Assembly (NCBI GenBank): GCA_019745325.1
Contig: JAIETK010000011.1
Span: 90,811-154,810, forward strand
Reading direction: 5' to 3'
From: Nitrosomonas sp.
GTDB taxonomy: Bacteria; Pseudomonadota; Gammaproteobacteria; Burkholderiales; Nitrosomonadaceae
Length of the DNA stretch: 64,000 nucleotides
Positions 48,939 through 59,066 of the stretch are shown in pieces. The stretch's first letter is position 1, and each line of letters begins with the position of its first letter. A model generated the notes under the pieces. That model had not been told where the DNA came from and searched no databases. It saw only the letters and a list, made by a program, of their open reading frames with translations. The position numbers and the translations under genes are program-made.

Positions 48939-49748
48939 TTAGATTGATGATTTAAGTCTTAAAGAAATATCACCAATATAAAATGTTCGTCTACCAATGG
49001 AAGTGATCAAGTTGAGAGCACCAGAATCACTGACTCCGTCAACAGTTCCATCAATTGTTTCACCATTTGCGAGCACTAGTGTAACCGGATAGCCTTCATA
49101 AGCATGAAAACCGATCCATTCAGTTCTAAAATGTTGAAATCCGAATGCTTCGTAATCTTCAAGTATATTTCGTAACTCTGATAGCAATATACCGAGAACA
49201 TAATTACGATTTATATGGTAGCCCGTGATTTTGAATAAATCAGTGGATTCTTGATCAAGAATTTTTTTAATTGATTCAGCCAGATAAAAATTTATTCCAA
49301 TGCCAATTACAGCATAGGTTTGATCATTTACTGTCCGCTTAATATCAATTAATACTCCCGCAAGTTTTTTATGCTGAAACAAAACATCATTCGGCCATTT
49401 GAGCTTAAAATCGATAGTAAAAAGCGATTTGAGTGTCCTGATTATCGCAAGTCCAATTACTAGGCTTAGGCCTGATAATTTGGCAACGTCTTTTGTGAAA
49501 GATTTTAAAACAGAGAATGTTAAGCAATTGCCAGGATCGCCATGCCAAATTCGCCCCTGTCTACCTCTCCCATTAGTTTGAAATTCAGCGACAACGACAC
49601 TTAGTGTGTCATCATCAAATGCTAATTGCGATAAGTTACGTAAAATCCAATTATTGGTAGAATCAGTTTCATCTAGAACGCTTAACCGAATATATTCGGA
49701 GAGCGTTGGGCAGGTATTCAGAATTTCATGATGATTTAATTTATTAAT
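48939..49748 (-). CDS. birA: Biotin-[acetyl-CoA-carboxylase] ligase, no standard start codon
   Basis: Attaches biotin to the carboxylase carrier protein. Translating past the first TTG (49382) gives an intact enzyme: VLDETDSTNNWILRN, then the biotinyl-AMP loop TNGRGRQGRIWHGDPG, and KWPNDVLFQHKKLAGVLID, ending in the C-terminal SH3-like domain. The frame is open from an in-frame TGA at 49788-49790, but between that stop and DETDSTN there is no ATG, GTG or TTG. I place the start provisionally at ATT 49748, which has TTTAGGCGAC just upstream and gives 269 aa; ATT 49787 or CTG 49721 are alternatives. There is no N-terminal helix-turn-helix, so it should not be a repressor. Starting at 49382 would delete the active site. 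Confidence 0.85.
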   Translation of the reverse strand: MNKLNHHEILNTCPTLSEYIRLSVLDETDSTNNWILRNLSQLAFDDDTLSVVVAEFQTNGRGRQGRIWHGDPGNCLTFSVLKSFTKDVAKLSGLSLVIGLAIIRTLKSLFTIDFKLKWPNDVLFQHKKLAGVLIDIKRTVNDQTYAVIGIGINFYLAESIKKILDQESTDLFKITGYHINRNYVLGILLSELRNILEDYEAFGFQHFRTEWIGFHAYEGYPVTLVLANGETIDGTVDGVSDSGALNLITSIGRRTFYIGDISLRLKSSI

Positions 49749-49849
49749 GTCGCCTAAACTATTCTTATTAGTTTGAAATTTATAAATTCAGTTCCACCGA
49801 GTTTATTAAAACCGTTCAATATAAATAATAAACATTAGCTATTATCAAA

Positions 49850-50245
49850 TTACACTTGAGTTGTATCGCTATCAGTCAATTCAATATTTGGTCGATCGAC
49901 AAGTTCAACTAAAGCCATTGGTGCGTTGTCTCCCTTTCGAAATCCAAATTTAAGAATTCTCAGATACCCTCCTGGGCGCGTGCTATATCGTGGCCCAATT
50001 TCGGCAAAAAGCTTTACAACATTTTCACGATTTCTAAGTTTATTAAAAGCCAAGCGCTTATTTGAGAGTGATGATTTTTTTCCTAAAGTAATAACGGGCT
50101 CAAGAAATCTTCTTAATTCTTTAGCTTTAGGCAAAGTCGTTTTAATTGCTTCATGCTGCAATAATGAATTACTCATATTACGTAGCATTAAAATTCGATG
50201 ACTGCTAGATCGATTTAATTTTCTTAGAGCACAACTATGACGCAT
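49850..50245 (-). CDS. rplQ: 50S ribosomal protein L17
   Basis: Large-subunit protein bL17 near the exit tunnel. It begins [20 protein letters not shown] and has the family [20 protein letters not shown] stretch. Length (131 aa) is normal. It is the last gene of the alpha operon; the ATG overlaps the rpoA stop by 11 bases. The 101-base gap to birA holds no recognisable terminator, so read-through into birA-coaX-engB is possible. Confidence 0.97.
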   Translation of the reverse strand: MRHSCALRKLNRSSSHRILMLRNMSNSLLQHEAIKTTLPKAKELRRFLEPVITLGKKSSLSNKRLAFNKLRNRENVVKLFAEIGPRYSTRPGGYLRILKFGFRKGDNAPMALVELVDRPNIELTDSDTTQV

Positions 50246-51236
50246 GATTAATATCCTTAACTAAATTATCTAAATTGGGGGGGGGCCAATTGTCTAATTT
50301 CATCCCCAATGTTAATTCGCGTGCAGCAAGAACTTCTTTGATCTCATTAAGTGACTTTCTCCCCAAATTAGGAGTTCGCAATAATTCCGCTTCAGTACGT
50401 TGAATTAAATCGCCGATATAGTATATGTTTTCAACTTTAAGGCAATTAGCTGATCTGACTGTCAATTCCAAATCATCAACTGGTCTCAATAATATTGGAT
50501 CAATCTGGGGGATTTGAGGTTGTTCTTTAGGTAATGGAGTGCTTTCAAGATCAGCAAATACAGATAATTGCTGAACTAAAACTCGTGCAGCATACCGTAT
50601 CGCCTCTTCCGGCTCAACAATTCCATTTGTTTCAAGATCAATCACTAATTTGTCTAAATCAGTACGCTGTTCAACGCGCGCACTTTCAACAACATAACTA
50701 ACACGTTTTACCGGGCTAAATGAAGCATCAAGTAAAATTGTACCTACATTATTATCTTGATTTTTGTATCTTCTTAAAGTTGCCGGAACATAACCTCGTC
50801 CTTTTTCAATCTTAAGCTGAATATCGATATTTCCATCTGAAGTTAAGTGAGCGATAATATGGTCAGGATTGATGATTTCGACGTCGTGACCTACTTCAAA
50901 ATCACTTGCTGTTACAATTCCTTTTCCAGATTTCCTTAAAGTTAGAATTGCCTCCTCGTTATTATGCAACTTAAGGATAATACCTTTAATATTCAAAAGT
51001 ATATCAACGACATCTTCTTGCACTCCCTCGATCGATGAATATTCGTGTAACACTCCAGCGATCTTTACTTCTGTTGGGGCAAATCCTATCATCGATGACA
51101 GTAAGATACGTCGCAAAGCATTACCTAACGTGTGACCGTAGCCTCGTTCAAAAGGCTCCATTACAACTGTGGCGTGCAAGGGAGATATATTTTGAACATC
51201 TACGATGCGAGGTGTTAATAAATCATGACCATGCAT
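50235..51236 (-). CDS. rpoA: RNA polymerase alpha subunit
   Basis: Alpha subunit that assembles RNA polymerase (N-terminal domain, residues 1 to about 230; [20 protein letters not shown]) and contacts UP elements and activators (C-terminal domain, about 250-320; [20 protein letters not shown] and [15 protein letters not shown]). Length (333 aa) is typical. The coding strand has a run of nine C (50277-50285) encoding Pro-Pro-Pro 13 residues before the stop, followed immediately by the overlap with rplQ. Confidence 0.98.
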   Translation of the reverse strand: MHGHDLLTPRIVDVQNISPLHATVVMEPFERGYGHTLGNALRRILLSSMIGFAPTEVKIAGVLHEYSSIEGVQEDVVDILLNIKGIILKLHNNEEAILTLRKSGKGIVTASDFEVGHDVEIINPDHIIAHLTSDGNIDIQLKIEKGRGYVPATLRRYKNQDNNVGTILLDASFSPVKRVSYVVESARVEQRTDLDKLVIDLETNGIVEPEEAIRYAARVLVQQLSVFADLESTPLPKEQPQIPQIDPILLRPVDDLELTVRSANCLKVENIYYIGDLIQRTEAELLRTPNLGRKSLNEIKEVLAARELTLGMKLDNWPPPNLDNLVKDINHAS

Positions 51237-51275
51237 AACAAAGTCCTTTATATTTGCAATCGAATTGACTATTAA

Positions 51276-51902
51276 TTATTTCGAATATAACTCAACAACT
51301 AGCGATTCATTTATAGTCGAAGAAATATCAGATCGATCAGGCAATGCTTTGAATATGCCTCGCATTTCTTTTACATCTATGTCAAGCCATATTGGAAAAG
51401 TTCGGTTATCAGCTGCACTTATTGCAGTTTTAATTCTTAATTGATTTTTTGCTTTAGGTAAAAGCTCAACAACATCACCAGGCCTAACCTGATAGGCAGG
51501 TATATTCGTACGCTTCCCGTTAACTAAAATGCAGTTATGTCTTACAACTTGGCGCGCCTCTGAACGAGAGGCTCCGAATCCCATCAAATAGGCCACATTG
51601 TCTAATCTACTCTCGAGAATTTGCATTAGGTTAACACCCGTTATTCCCTTCTTACTATCAGCATTTTTATAAATATTTCGGAATTGCTTCTCTAAAATTC
51701 CGTATATTTTTTTGATTTTTTGTTTTTCTCTTAGTTGGACACCATAATCAGATAGTCGCCCTTTTTTTTGACCGTGTTGACCTGCAGGATAATTTCTTCT
51801 TTCAATAGCACATTTTTCAGTAAAGCATTTCTCACCCTTGAGAAAAAGTTTCTCACCCTCACGGCGACATTGCTTGCATTTTGGTTCAAGATTTCTAGCC
51901 AA
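51276..51902 (-). CDS. rpsD: 30S ribosomal protein S4
   Basis: uS4, a primary 16S rRNA-binding protein; in E. coli it also represses the alpha operon. The N-terminal zinc-type cysteines are present (CKQC, then CFTEKC), followed by the S4 RNA-binding domain (SRLDNVAYLMGFGASRSEAR). It starts with TTG at 51902, six bases after a strong AGGAG. Length is 208 aa. Confidence 0.97.
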   Translation of the reverse strand: MARNLEPKCKQCRREGEKLFLKGEKCFTEKCAIERRNYPAGQHGQKKGRLSDYGVQLREKQKIKKIYGILEKQFRNIYKNADSKKGITGVNLMQILESRLDNVAYLMGFGASRSEARQVVRHNCILVNGKRTNIPAYQVRPGDVVELLPKAKNQLRIKTAISAADNRTFPIWLDIDVKEMRGIFKALPDRSDISSTINESLVVELYSK

Positions 51903-51911
51903 TATCTTCTC

Positions 51912-52301
51912 CTAAATTCTTCTTTTTTTTGGTGGTCGACATCCGTTATGCGGCACAGGCGTTACGTCAGAAATACTAGTTATCTTAAAGCCTGCCGAAT
52001 TGAGTGCACGTACTGCAGAATCTCGCCCAGGCCCGGGTCCTTTAACTCGAACTTCTAAATTTTTGACACCACACTCAATAGCAATTTTACTAGCGTTTTC
52101 AGCAGCTACTTGTGCAGCAAATGGTGTACTTTTTCTTGAACCTTTAAAGCCTGCACCGCCAGATGTTGCCCATGATAACGCATTACCTTGCCTATCTGTT
52201 ATAGTTACAATAGTATTATTAAAAGATGCGTGAATATGTGCTATACCCTCTGATATATTTTTTTTAATTTTTTTTCTAACTTTAGATGTAACTTTTGCCA
52301 T
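51912..52301 (-). CDS. rpsK: 30S ribosomal protein S11
   Basis: uS11 of the 30S platform. The N-terminus [19 protein letters not shown] and C-terminal [20 protein letters not shown] and [13 protein letters not shown] are diagnostic. ATG 52301 fits the family; a longer frame to 52442 would run into rpsM. Length is 129 aa. It lies 28 bases after rpsM and nine before rpsD. Confidence 0.97.
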   Translation of the reverse strand: MAKVTSKVRKKIKKNISEGIAHIHASFNNTIVTITDRQGNALSWATSGGAGFKGSRKSTPFAAQVAAENASKIAIECGVKNLEVRVKGPGPGRDSAVRALNSAGFKITSISDVTPVPHNGCRPPKKRRI

Positions 52302-52329
52302 CAGATTTTCTATCCTGTAAAAAATTATT

Positions 52330-52689
52330 TTATCTTGCTCTGATTGCTTTCCGTGGTCCCTTTCGCGTCCTCGCATTAGTTCTTGTTCGCTGGCCACGCA
52401 CAGGCAAACCTTTACGATGCCGTAACCCTCTATAACATCCAAGATCCATCAATCGTTTAATATTCATTGAAATCTCACGACGCAAATCGCCTTCGATAGT
52501 GAATCTAGAAATTTGCTCTCGCAGATCGTCAATTTGTTTTTCAGTTAAATCCTTAAGCTTTCGATCAGTCTCGATGCCAATTGATTTGCAAATTAACGTA
52601 GATCTAGTGCGTCCTACTCCATAGATCGAAGTAAGTGCAATGCCTACATGCTTATGATTTGGTAAGTTTACCCCTGCAATACGTGTCAT
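52330..52689 (-). CDS. rpsM: 30S ribosomal protein S13
   Basis: uS13 of the 30S head, contacting the P-site tRNA through its basic tail. It begins [20 protein letters not shown] and ends with [17 protein letters not shown]. Length (119 aa) is normal. It opens the alpha gene block, 22 bases after rpmJ. Confidence 0.97.
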   Translation of the reverse strand: MTRIAGVNLPNHKHVGIALTSIYGVGRTRSTLICKSIGIETDRKLKDLTEKQIDDLREQISRFTIEGDLRREISMNIKRLMDLGCYRGLRHRKGLPVRGQRTRTNARTRKGPRKAIRAR

Positions 52690-52711
52690 TCTTAACCCTA
52701 CACTTATATTA

Positions 52712-52825
52712 TTAACCTTGACGCTGCTTATGTCGCGGATCTTCGCATATTACGCGTACGATCCCTTTTCTTTTTATTACTTTACATTTCCTGCATAATT
52801 TCTTTACTGAAGCACTGACTTTCAT
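52712..52825 (-). CDS. rpmJ: 50S ribosomal protein L36
   Basis: bL36, 37 residues, found by reading the gap between infA and rpsM. It begins [20 protein letters not shown] and carries the zinc-binding set Cys11, Cys14, Cys27 and His32, so it is the zinc-containing form. Stop TAA at 52712-52714. Its position after secY and infA is the usual betaproteobacterial order. Confidence 0.97.
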   Translation of the reverse strand: MKVSASVKKLCRKCKVIKRKGIVRVICEDPRHKQRQG

Positions 52826-52848
52826 GATCTACTCTTATTTTGGTTAAA

Positions 52849-53067
52849 TTATTTTGCTCGGAATGTAATCCTTGCTCTCGTCAAATCATATGGAGTTAGA
52901 TCGACAGTTACTTTATCGCCGGGCAATATCCTTATGTAATGCATCCTCATTTTCCCTGATATGTGACCTAAAACTATATGTCCATTTTCCAATTTAACAC
53001 GGAATGTAGCATTGGGTAGCGTTTCGAGAATTTCACCTTGCATCTGTATAGTTTCTTCTTTTGCCAT
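52849..53067 (-). CDS. infA: Translation initiation factor IF-1
   Basis: S1-like OB-fold protein that binds the 30S A site during initiation. [20 protein letters not shown] and the family-wide [20 protein letters not shown] stretch identify it. ATG 53067 gives the normal 72 aa; an in-frame upstream start at 53088 is not conserved. It lies between secY and rpmJ, the position typical of betaproteobacteria. Confidence 0.97.
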   Translation of the reverse strand: MAKEETIQMQGEILETLPNATFRVKLENGHIVLGHISGKMRMHYIRILPGDKVTVDLTPYDLTRARITFRAK

Positions 53068-53104
53068 ATGATATTTTGACTTTTTCAAGTGAGATAATCA
53101 AACA

Positions 53105-54433
53105 CTAATGCATAGGAACTCTGCTATTTCCTTTTAAATTTGCCTTCTTAAGCAAACTATCATATTGTGATGACATGACGTGAGATTGAACCTGTGACAT
53201 AAAATCCATAGTAACAATAACAATTATGAGCAAAGATGTTCCACCAAAATAAAATGGAACATTCCATTTTAGAATCAAAAACTCAGGAAGAAGGCAAACT
53301 AAAGTAACATAAAGCGATCCAGTCAATGTTAATCTCAACATTATGTTTTCTATATAACGTGTTGTTTGTTCGCCAGGCCTGATGCCAGGTATAAAAGCTC
53401 CACTCTTTTTTAGATTATCAGAAGTTTCTTTGGGATTAAAAACTAAAGCCGTGTAAAAAAAACAAAAGAAGATAATCATAATTGCATAAAGTATTACATA
53501 TACAGGTTGCCCAGGTGCCAACGCACCACTAATATCTTTTAACCATAACATAGAATCATTATTGACAAACCAGCCCGCCAAGGTAGCCGGAAATAAGATT
53601 ATACTTGATGCAAAAATTGGTGGGATCACTCCAGCCATATTTAATTTAAGTGGTAGGTGAGAACTTTGACCTCCAAAAATTTTTCTGCCAACTTGACGTT
53701 TCGCGTAATTTACTAAAATCCTTCGCTGTCCTTTTTCTATATACACCACTAAACACGTTACAATTGCCGCAGCAATAAAAATTCCTAATGCAACAAGGAA
53801 ATGCATTGATCCAGTACTAACAAGATCTAACGTTCCACCTATAGCGCTAGGTAATCCCGCTGCTATACCAGCGAATATAATTAATGATATGCCATTACCA
53901 ATCCCTCTTTCAGTAATTTGCTCGCCTAGCCACATTAGAAAAATTGTACCTGTCACCAATGTAATAACAGTAGTTAAGATAAACATACTACCAGGAACTA
54001 TTACCAAACCATTCTGTGACTGCAAAGCAATTGAAATCCCATAACTTTGAACTAAAGCCAGCAACAAGGTACCATATCGCGTATATTGTGTAATTCTTCT
54101 CCGACCACTTTCCCCTTCTTTCTTTAATGCTTCAAGATGTGGTATCGCAACAGTTCCTAATTGCATGATAATTGAAGCCGAAATATACGGCATAATGCCC
54201 AGTGCAAAAATAGAAAATCTAGCAAGAGCGCCCCCTGAGAACATATTAAACATTCCCAACACACCATTTTCTTGCGAATTAAAAAGATCTTTTAAAACTG
54301 CTGGATCGATACCTGGAACTGGAACATGAGCACCAATTCTGTATACAATCAAAGCAAAAAAAAGAAACCATAATCGTCTCTTCAAATCTGCGAACTTATC
54401 AACAGATTTTTGCATTACCGCATTTATTGACAA
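53105..54433 (-). CDS. secY: Protein translocase subunit SecY
   Basis: Channel subunit of the Sec translocon in the inner membrane. About ten transmembrane helices; conserved segments include [13 protein letters not shown] (first periplasmic region), [14 protein letters not shown] and [13 protein letters not shown]-like [20 protein letters not shown]. Length (442 aa) is normal. The start is TTG 54433, with GAGG seven bases upstream; the next in-frame ATG is six codons later. Confidence 0.97.
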   Translation of the reverse strand: MSINAVMQKSVDKFADLKRRLWFLFFALIVYRIGAHVPVPGIDPAVLKDLFNSQENGVLGMFNMFSGGALARFSIFALGIMPYISASIIMQLGTVAIPHLEALKKEGESGRRRITQYTRYGTLLLALVQSYGISIALQSQNGLVIVPGSMFILTTVITLVTGTIFLMWLGEQITERGIGNGISLIIFAGIAAGLPSAIGGTLDLVSTGSMHFLVALGIFIAAAIVTCLVVYIEKGQRRILVNYAKRQVGRKIFGGQSSHLPLKLNMAGVIPPIFASSIILFPATLAGWFVNNDSMLWLKDISGALAPGQPVYVILYAIMIIFFCFFYTALVFNPKETSDNLKKSGAFIPGIRPGEQTTRYIENIMLRLTLTGSLYVTLVCLLPEFLILKWNVPFYFGGTSLLIIVIVTMDFMSQVQSHVMSSQYDSLLKKANLKGNSRVPMH

Positions 54434-54447
54434 TTCATAACCTCACG

Positions 54448-54882
54448 TCACTTTTGATTTCCACTAACATCTTCCACTAGATCTCTCATGCTTCCACTAA
54501 TAGAAATATTTTCTAATTTATATTTTTTGTTAGTAATAGAAGGATTATAAATTTTCACCTTTTTTATTTTTCTTGAAACCAAGCCTTTTAACTTGAGTAA
54601 ATTCAGATTGATCGTTTCATTTTCAGCTATAATATCGAGGTCTACCAACTTTAGCGATACACTTTGTTTAGTATTTATAGAAGTGAATCCTTTCTTAGGT
54701 AGTCTGCGTTGTATTGGCATTTGCCCACCTTCGAATCCAATTTTATGAAATCCTCCAGAGCGTGATTTCTGCCCTTTATGTCCTCGTCCACAAGTTTTGC
54801 CATGTCCGCTTCCCATTCCTCGGCCTACTCGCTGTTTATTTTTTTTTGCTCCTGATGGAGGTTTTATAGTATTTAAATACAT
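54448..54882 (-). CDS. rplO: 50S ribosomal protein L15
   Basis: uL15, a 23S-binding protein. It begins [20 protein letters not shown] and has the Gly-rich basic stretch [13 protein letters not shown] and [21 protein letters not shown] 54882 matches the family start; a TTG at 54891 overlapping the rpmD stop is rejected. Length is 144 aa, 14 bases ahead of secY. Confidence 0.96.
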   Translation of the reverse strand: MYLNTIKPPSGAKKNKQRVGRGMGSGHGKTCGRGHKGQKSRSGGFHKIGFEGGQMPIQRRLPKKGFTSINTKQSVSLKLVDLDIIAENETINLNLLKLKGLVSRKIKKVKIYNPSITNKKYKLENISISGSMRDLVEDVSGNQK

Positions 54883-54887
54883 ATTAT

Positions 54888-55070
54888 TCAATCACATTTA
54901 ACGAGATAAAATACTTTATTAATCATTCCACGTATTGATGGTGTATCATTTAAAATCGAATAACTATTAATCTTCGACAAACCCAAGCCCTTAATGGTTT
55001 CACGGTGTATTTTTTTTGTACCTATAGTGCTTTTAATTAACGTTATCTTTATAGTTCTATTATTTGTCAT
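54888..55070 (-). CDS. rpmD: 50S ribosomal protein L30
   Basis: uL30, 60 residues: [20 protein letters not shown], then [20 protein letters not shown] and [11 protein letters not shown] match the family. The start overlaps the rpsE stop by 11 bases. Confidence 0.95.
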   Translation of the reverse strand: MTNNRTIKITLIKSTIGTKKIHRETIKGLGLSKINSYSILNDTPSIRGMINKVFYLVKCD

Positions 55071-55605
55071 GCTTTCCGCCCAAAATCTCTTCTACACTTT
55101 TATTTCTTTTTGCTGCGATCTCCGCAGGAGTTCTCATCATACTCAAACCTTTAAGTGTAGCTCGAACAACGTTATAAGGATTTGTTGATCCGATACATTT
55201 AGCCAGTATGTTTGTCATGCCCATAACCTCAAAAATTGCTCGCATAGGGCCTCCAGCGATAATGCCTGTGCCTTCGGGAGCAGGTTGCATGTACACTTTT
55301 GCGGCTCCATGAGACGCTGTTATAGGATGATATATAGTTCCGCCTTTCATTTTAATTTTAATCAATCTTTTTCGCGCTTCATCCATGGCTTTCTGAACAG
55401 CAACAGGAACTTCCCTTGCTTTCCCTTTGCCCATACCCACACCGCCATCACCATCACCAACCACAGTAAGTGCAGCAAATCCTAGAATTCTGCCTCCTTT
55501 AACAACTTTTGTTACTCGATTGATCGCTACCATTTTTTCTCGAAGATTATCCCCATTATCTTCTTCGGTACTTGCTTTATTACTTAGTTTATTTAATTTA
55601 GACAT
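55060..55605 (-). CDS. rpsE: 30S ribosomal protein S5
   Basis: uS5, involved in decoding accuracy and mRNA helicase activity of the 30S. The double-stranded RNA-binding-like region [20 protein letters not shown] and GYGMGKG-type [14 protein letters not shown] are visible, as is the C-terminal SVRATLKG-like [19 protein letters not shown]. Length (181 aa) is normal. Confidence 0.97.
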   Translation of the reverse strand: MSKLNKLSNKASTEEDNGDNLREKMVAINRVTKVVKGGRILGFAALTVVGDGDGGVGMGKGKAREVPVAVQKAMDEARKRLIKIKMKGGTIYHPITASHGAAKVYMQPAPEGTGIIAGGPMRAIFEVMGMTNILAKCIGSTNPYNVVRATLKGLSMMRTPAEIAAKRNKSVEEILGGKHDK

Positions 55606-55614
55606 TTTGTTAAT

Positions 55615-55971
55615 TTAAAAAATTAATCCTTCTTCACGCGCGGCTTCTGCCAAAGCTTTGACACGTCCATGATATCGATATCCTGATCTATCAAATGCAA
55701 TTTTCGATACGCCATGTTCTTTTGCCTTTTGGGCAATTTTTCTTCCGATCAAAATTGCTGCAGCAATATTTCCACCATTATTTATTTCTTCTTTAAAATC
55801 TTTTTCAAGTGACGAAGCTTGAGTAATTACAATATTCCTGCTGTCATCAATAACTTGTGCATATATATGCAAATTCGTTCGGTGCACACACAACCGAATC
55901 GCTTTATTATTGGCTATCCGAATTCTTGTTTGTTTAGATCTTATCAATCTTCTTTCTTTGTTACTTTTCAT
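55615..55971 (-). CDS. rplR: 50S ribosomal protein L18
   Basis: uL18, which binds 5S rRNA with L5. [20 protein letters not shown] and the C-terminal [20 protein letters not shown] are diagnostic. Length is 118 aa; it ends nine bases before rpsE. Confidence 0.97.
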   Translation of the reverse strand: MKSNKERRLIRSKQTRIRIANNKAIRLCVHRTNLHIYAQVIDDSRNIVITQASSLEKDFKEEINNGGNIAAAILIGRKIAQKAKEHGVSKIAFDRSGYRYHGRVKALAEAAREEGLIF

Positions 55972-55982
55972 ATAAAGCTCAA

Positions 55983-56516
55983 TTATTTTTTCTTGGTTTC
56001 TTTTAGGATAATAACTTCATCGCTATATCTAATTCCTTTTCCCTTATAAGGCTCGGGTCTTCTATAGGATCGGATATCAGCGGCTACTTGCCCTACTTTT
56101 TGCTTATCAATTCCCTTAATTACTATTTCAGTTTGAGTTGGAGTTTCAATTTTAATGCCTATAGGAATCTCATGATCTATCTGATGAGAAAAACCCAATG
56201 ACAAATTAACTTTATTATTAACAACCTGAGCCCGGTATCCAACACCAACCAACTGAAGTTTCTTCTCGAAACCGATCGTCACACCTTTAACCATATTAGC
56301 GATGAGCATTCTTAAAGTTCCAGCCAATGCATTTGCTTGTTGCGTGTGCGTAACTACTTCTACTTTTACTTGATTGTTATAATTCTCAACATTCAATTCA
56401 ACTGGCAAATCTTGCTTTACTTCACCCAACGGGCCTTTTACCGAAAGGCATTTTCCAGATAAAGTAATTTCAACTTCTTTTGATATAGCTATAGGACTAT
56501 TGCTTACTCGAGACAT
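55983..56516 (-). CDS. rplF: 50S ribosomal protein L6
   Basis: uL6, near the factor-binding site. It has two repeated domains; [20 protein letters not shown] starts the first and the C-terminal [20 protein letters not shown] is diagnostic. Length is 177 aa; it ends 11 bases before rplR. Confidence 0.97.
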   Translation of the reverse strand: MSRVSNSPIAISKEVEITLSGKCLSVKGPLGEVKQDLPVELNVENYNNQVKVEVVTHTQQANALAGTLRMLIANMVKGVTIGFEKKLQLVGVGYRAQVVNNKVNLSLGFSHQIDHEIPIGIKIETPTQTEIVIKGIDKQKVGQVAADIRSYRRPEPYKGKGIRYSDEVIILKETKKK

Positions 56517-56537
56517 TTTTTTTGATAATTCACTAAA

Positions 56538-56933
56538 TTAAACTACACAACATAATAATTCACCACCCAATCCGTTTGCTCTAGCTTTTTGATTAGTCAT
56601 AACGCCTTTCGAGGTAGAGACAATCGATATACCCAGACCATTTTTTACGTTAGGTAAGTTCGAGCATGATTTATAAATTCTCAAACCTGGTTTGCTTATT
56701 CTTATTATTTGTTCAATTACAGGCACACCACAGTGATATTTTAAATTAATTACTAATTCACTTTTATTAGATATCGCAACGATTTCATATTCATGAATAT
56801 ATCCTTCATCCTTAAGCACATTTGCTATAGCGATCTTTAATTTTGAACTTGGCATTTTAACAGATAGCTTATGAGCCATTTGTGCGTTTCTGATTCTGGT
56901 AAGCATATCTGATATCGGATCACTTAAACTCAT
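56538..56933 (-). CDS. rpsH: 30S ribosomal protein S8
   Basis: uS8, a primary 16S-binding protein and, in E. coli, the translational repressor of the spc operon. It begins [20 protein letters not shown] and ends with [20 protein letters not shown]. Length is 131 aa. Confidence 0.97.
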   Translation of the reverse strand: MSLSDPISDMLTRIRNAQMAHKLSVKMPSSKLKIAIANVLKDEGYIHEYEIVAISNKSELVINLKYHCGVPVIEQIIRISKPGLRIYKSCSNLPNVKNGLGISIVSTSKGVMTNQKARANGLGGELLCCVV

Positions 56934-56967
56934 CTCAACTTTTATCCTTTATTTGTACGGCAAGAAA

Positions 56968-57273
56968 TTACCAGCTTGCTTTTGTAATACCCGGAATTTT
57001 ACCACTCATCGCAATCTCTCTTAGCTTAATTCTTCCCAATCCAAATTTCGAATAAACACCTCGTGGTCGACCTGTCAATTCACATCTATTCCTTAATCTT
57101 ACCGGACTAGCATTTCTAGGAAGCATCTGCAAGGCTATACGTGCCTCATTGCGCTTTTCGATAGGTATCGTATAGTTATGAATTATGCTAATTATTCTAG
57201 CCCTTTTATCAGCATATTTATCAACTATTCTTTTTCTTTTTAGATTTCGATTAATTAATGATAGTTTTGCCAT
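56968..57273 (-). CDS. rpsN: 30S ribosomal protein S14, zinc-free type
   Basis: uS14 of 101 aa. [20 protein letters not shown] and the end [13 protein letters not shown] identify it. The zinc-binding cysteine set is absent, so it is the long zinc-independent form. ATG 57273 ([10 protein letters not shown]) lies eight bases after the rplE stop; an in-frame start at 57285 would overlap rplE and is not conserved. Confidence 0.96.
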   Translation of the reverse strand: MAKLSLINRNLKRKRIVDKYADKRARIISIIHNYTIPIEKRNEARIALQMLPRNASPVRLRNRCELTGRPRGVYSKFGLGRIKLREIAMSGKIPGITKASW

Positions 57274-57281
57274 ATTTATTC

Positions 57282-57821
57282 TCAATTCTTAAAAGGAAAA
57301 TGAAAAGCTTCTAGTAATGCTTTTGCCTCTAAATCATTTCTTGCTGTAGTCGAAATCGATATATTCATCCCACGCAAAGAATCAATTTTATCATAATCAA
57401 TCTCAGGAAATATTATCTGCTCTTTTATACCCAAATTATAATTTCCACGACCGTCAAATGATTTACCCGAAATTCCTCTAAAATCTCGTATTCTTGGCAT
57501 AGCTATCCCAATTAATCTATCTAAAAATTCATACATTCTTATATGACGAAGAGTAACTTTACATCCGATAGGATAATCTTTTCTAACTTTAAATGTTGCT
57601 ATTGATTTTTTTGCTCGTGTAACTATGGGCTGCTGCCCAGTTATTTTTTTTAAATCCGATAGTGCATTGTCAATTATCTTTTTATCGGTTGTTGCTTCTC
57701 CGAGACCAATATTCAGTGTTATCTTCGATATCCTAGGAACTTCCATAACTGATTTATATTTAAAATCAGTCATCAATTTTTTCACAACTGCCGTTTGATA
57801 ATGTTCTTTTAATCGAGCCAT
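57282..57821 (-). CDS. rplE: 50S ribosomal protein L5
   Basis: uL5, which binds 5S rRNA and contacts the P-site t[23 protein letters not shown], then [16 protein letters not shown] and [20 protein letters not shown] are characteristic. Length is 179 aa. Confidence 0.97.
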   Translation of the reverse strand: MARLKEHYQTAVVKKLMTDFKYKSVMEVPRISKITLNIGLGEATTDKKIIDNALSDLKKITGQQPIVTRAKKSIATFKVRKDYPIGCKVTLRHIRMYEFLDRLIGIAMPRIRDFRGISGKSFDGRGNYNLGIKEQIIFPEIDYDKIDSLRGMNISISTTARNDLEAKALLEAFHFPFKN

Positions 57822-57842
57822 TTATAACTACCTCCAACAAGA

Positions 57843-58157
57843 TTATCCAATTAATTCACCGGTAGATCTAAAAACTCTCTTTTTTTCTTTTTGTGAATCT
57901 AAACTCATTTTAATTTTATCAATTTTACTTGTTTCAAAATTATAAATAGCGACATTGGAAATGTGGATGGGCATTTCCTTGTTGATTATTCCCCCAGCAG
58001 TGCCAGTAGCAGGATTCGGTTTTTGATGCTTTTTTGCGGAATTTATACCTTGAACAATCAAATGCTCGTTTTTAATTACATGCAAAACTGTGCCTCTCTT
58101 ACCTTTATCTTTGCCTGTAATAACCATTACTTCATCACCTTTCTTAATTTTAGGCAT
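57843..58157 (-). CDS. rplX: 50S ribosomal protein L24
   Basis: uL24, an assembly initiator with a KOW motif: MPKIKKGDEVMVITGKDKGK followed by RGTVLHVIKNEHLIVQGIN. Length is 104 aa. It lies 14 bases after rplN and 21 before rplE. Confidence 0.97.
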   Translation of the reverse strand: MPKIKKGDEVMVITGKDKGKRGTVLHVIKNEHLIVQGINSAKKHQKPNPATGTAGGIINKEMPIHISNVAIYNFETSKIDKIKMSLDSQKEKKRVFRSTGELIG

Positions 58158-58171
58158 TTTCTATCACCGAT

Positions 58172-58540
58172 TCATAAAACTTCAGGAGCTAATGAGACAA
58201 TCTTCATAAACTTTACAGTACGCAATTCTCTAGTCACTGGCCCGAATATCCGTGTTCCTATAGGTTCTAATTTATTATTTAATAACACTGCAGCATTATT
58301 GTCGAATTTGAGCAATGAGCCATCATTGCGTCGCACTCCCTTAGTAGTTCGGACCACGACAGCATTGTACACTTCACCTTTCTTGACTCTCCCTCTTGGC
58401 GCAGCATCCTTGATGCTGACTTTTATAATATCTCCTATGCCAGCATACTGTCTTTTTGATCCACCAAGCACTTTAATACACATCAGGGATCGCGCACCAG
58501 TATTATCGGCTACTCTTAGTTTGGATTGCATTTGTATCAT
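58172..58540 (-). CDS. rplN: 50S ribosomal protein L14
   Basis: uL14 at the subunit interface: [20 protein letters not shown] and [20 protein letters not shown] are diagnostic. Length is 122 aa. It opens the spc-type gene block, 64 bases after rpsQ; that gap is the largest between rplC and rplQ and could hold a promoter or operator, but none is recognisable. Confidence 0.97.
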   Translation of the reverse strand: MIQMQSKLRVADNTGARSLMCIKVLGGSKRQYAGIGDIIKVSIKDAAPRGRVKKGEVYNAVVVRTTKGVRRNDGSLLKFDNNAAVLLNNKLEPIGTRIFGPVTRELRTVKFMKIVSLAPEVL

Positions 58541-58604
58541 TGATCTGTTCTCTTTTATAGGTTTATTATCTGCAAATTCTTCAAAAAGCTATTAATCTTT
58601 AAAT

Positions 58605-58877
58605 TTAAAAGTCTTCTTTTGTACAGACAAGCAACTCTTTAACCAACCAATTTTTGGTTTTAGATATTGGGCGACACTCTTCGATTAAAACAATGTCTCC
58701 AATATTTATATTATTATTTTCAACATGAGCTTGGTATTTCTTAGAGCGTGTTATATATTTTTCATATAGAGGGTGCTTAAGCCGACGCTCAACAAGAACC
58801 GTGACTGTTTTAGCCATCTTGTTACTGACAACTTTACCATTTAAGCTGCGACTACGTTTTATATCTTCACTCTTCAT
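58605..58877 (-). CDS. rpsQ: 30S ribosomal protein S17
   Basis: uS17, a primary 16S-binding OB-fold protein: [20 protein letters not shown] and [18 protein letters not shown] are characteristic. ATG 58877 gives 90 aa and overlaps the rpmC stop by 11 bases; an upstream start at 58895 lies deeper in rpmC and is less likely. Confidence 0.96.
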   Translation of the reverse strand: MKSEDIKRSRSLNGKVVSNKMAKTVTVLVERRLKHPLYEKYITRSKKYQAHVENNNINIGDIVLIEECRPISKTKNWLVKELLVCTKEDF

Positions 58878-59064
58878 AATTTTTTTTCTGAGCAATCAAA
58901 GTTTTCAATCTAGCTATATCTTTTCTATTTTTTTTAATTTGCTGCGTATTCGACAACTGCTGAGTCGCATGTCGCATCCGTAAACTAAATTGTATTTTTA
59001 GCAGCGTCATCAATTCTTCATTTAATTCATGAAGTTTTTTGACTCTCATATCGCTAATTTTCAT
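58867..59064 (-). CDS. rpmC: 50S ribosomal protein L29
   Basis: uL29, a small helical protein at the tunnel exit where SRP docks. [20 protein letters not shown], then [20 protein letters not shown] and [12 protein letters not shown] match. Length is 65 aa. It starts two bases after rplP and overlaps rpsQ. Confidence 0.95.
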   Translation of the reverse strand: MKISDMRVKKLHELNEELMTLLKIQFSLRMRHATQQLSNTQQIKKNRKDIARLKTLIAQKKNYEE

Positions 59065-59066
59065 GT

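Noticed and set aside
48939-49382. birA as a 147-aa protein starting at TTG 49382
   Set aside because: This start would remove the DSTN, GRGRxGR and KWPN active-site motifs, all of which are intact in the same frame upstream.
50235-50285. Programmed frameshift at the C9 tract fusing rpoA to rplQ
   Set aside because: Shifts in either direction reach a stop codon within three codons, so no fusion product can be made.
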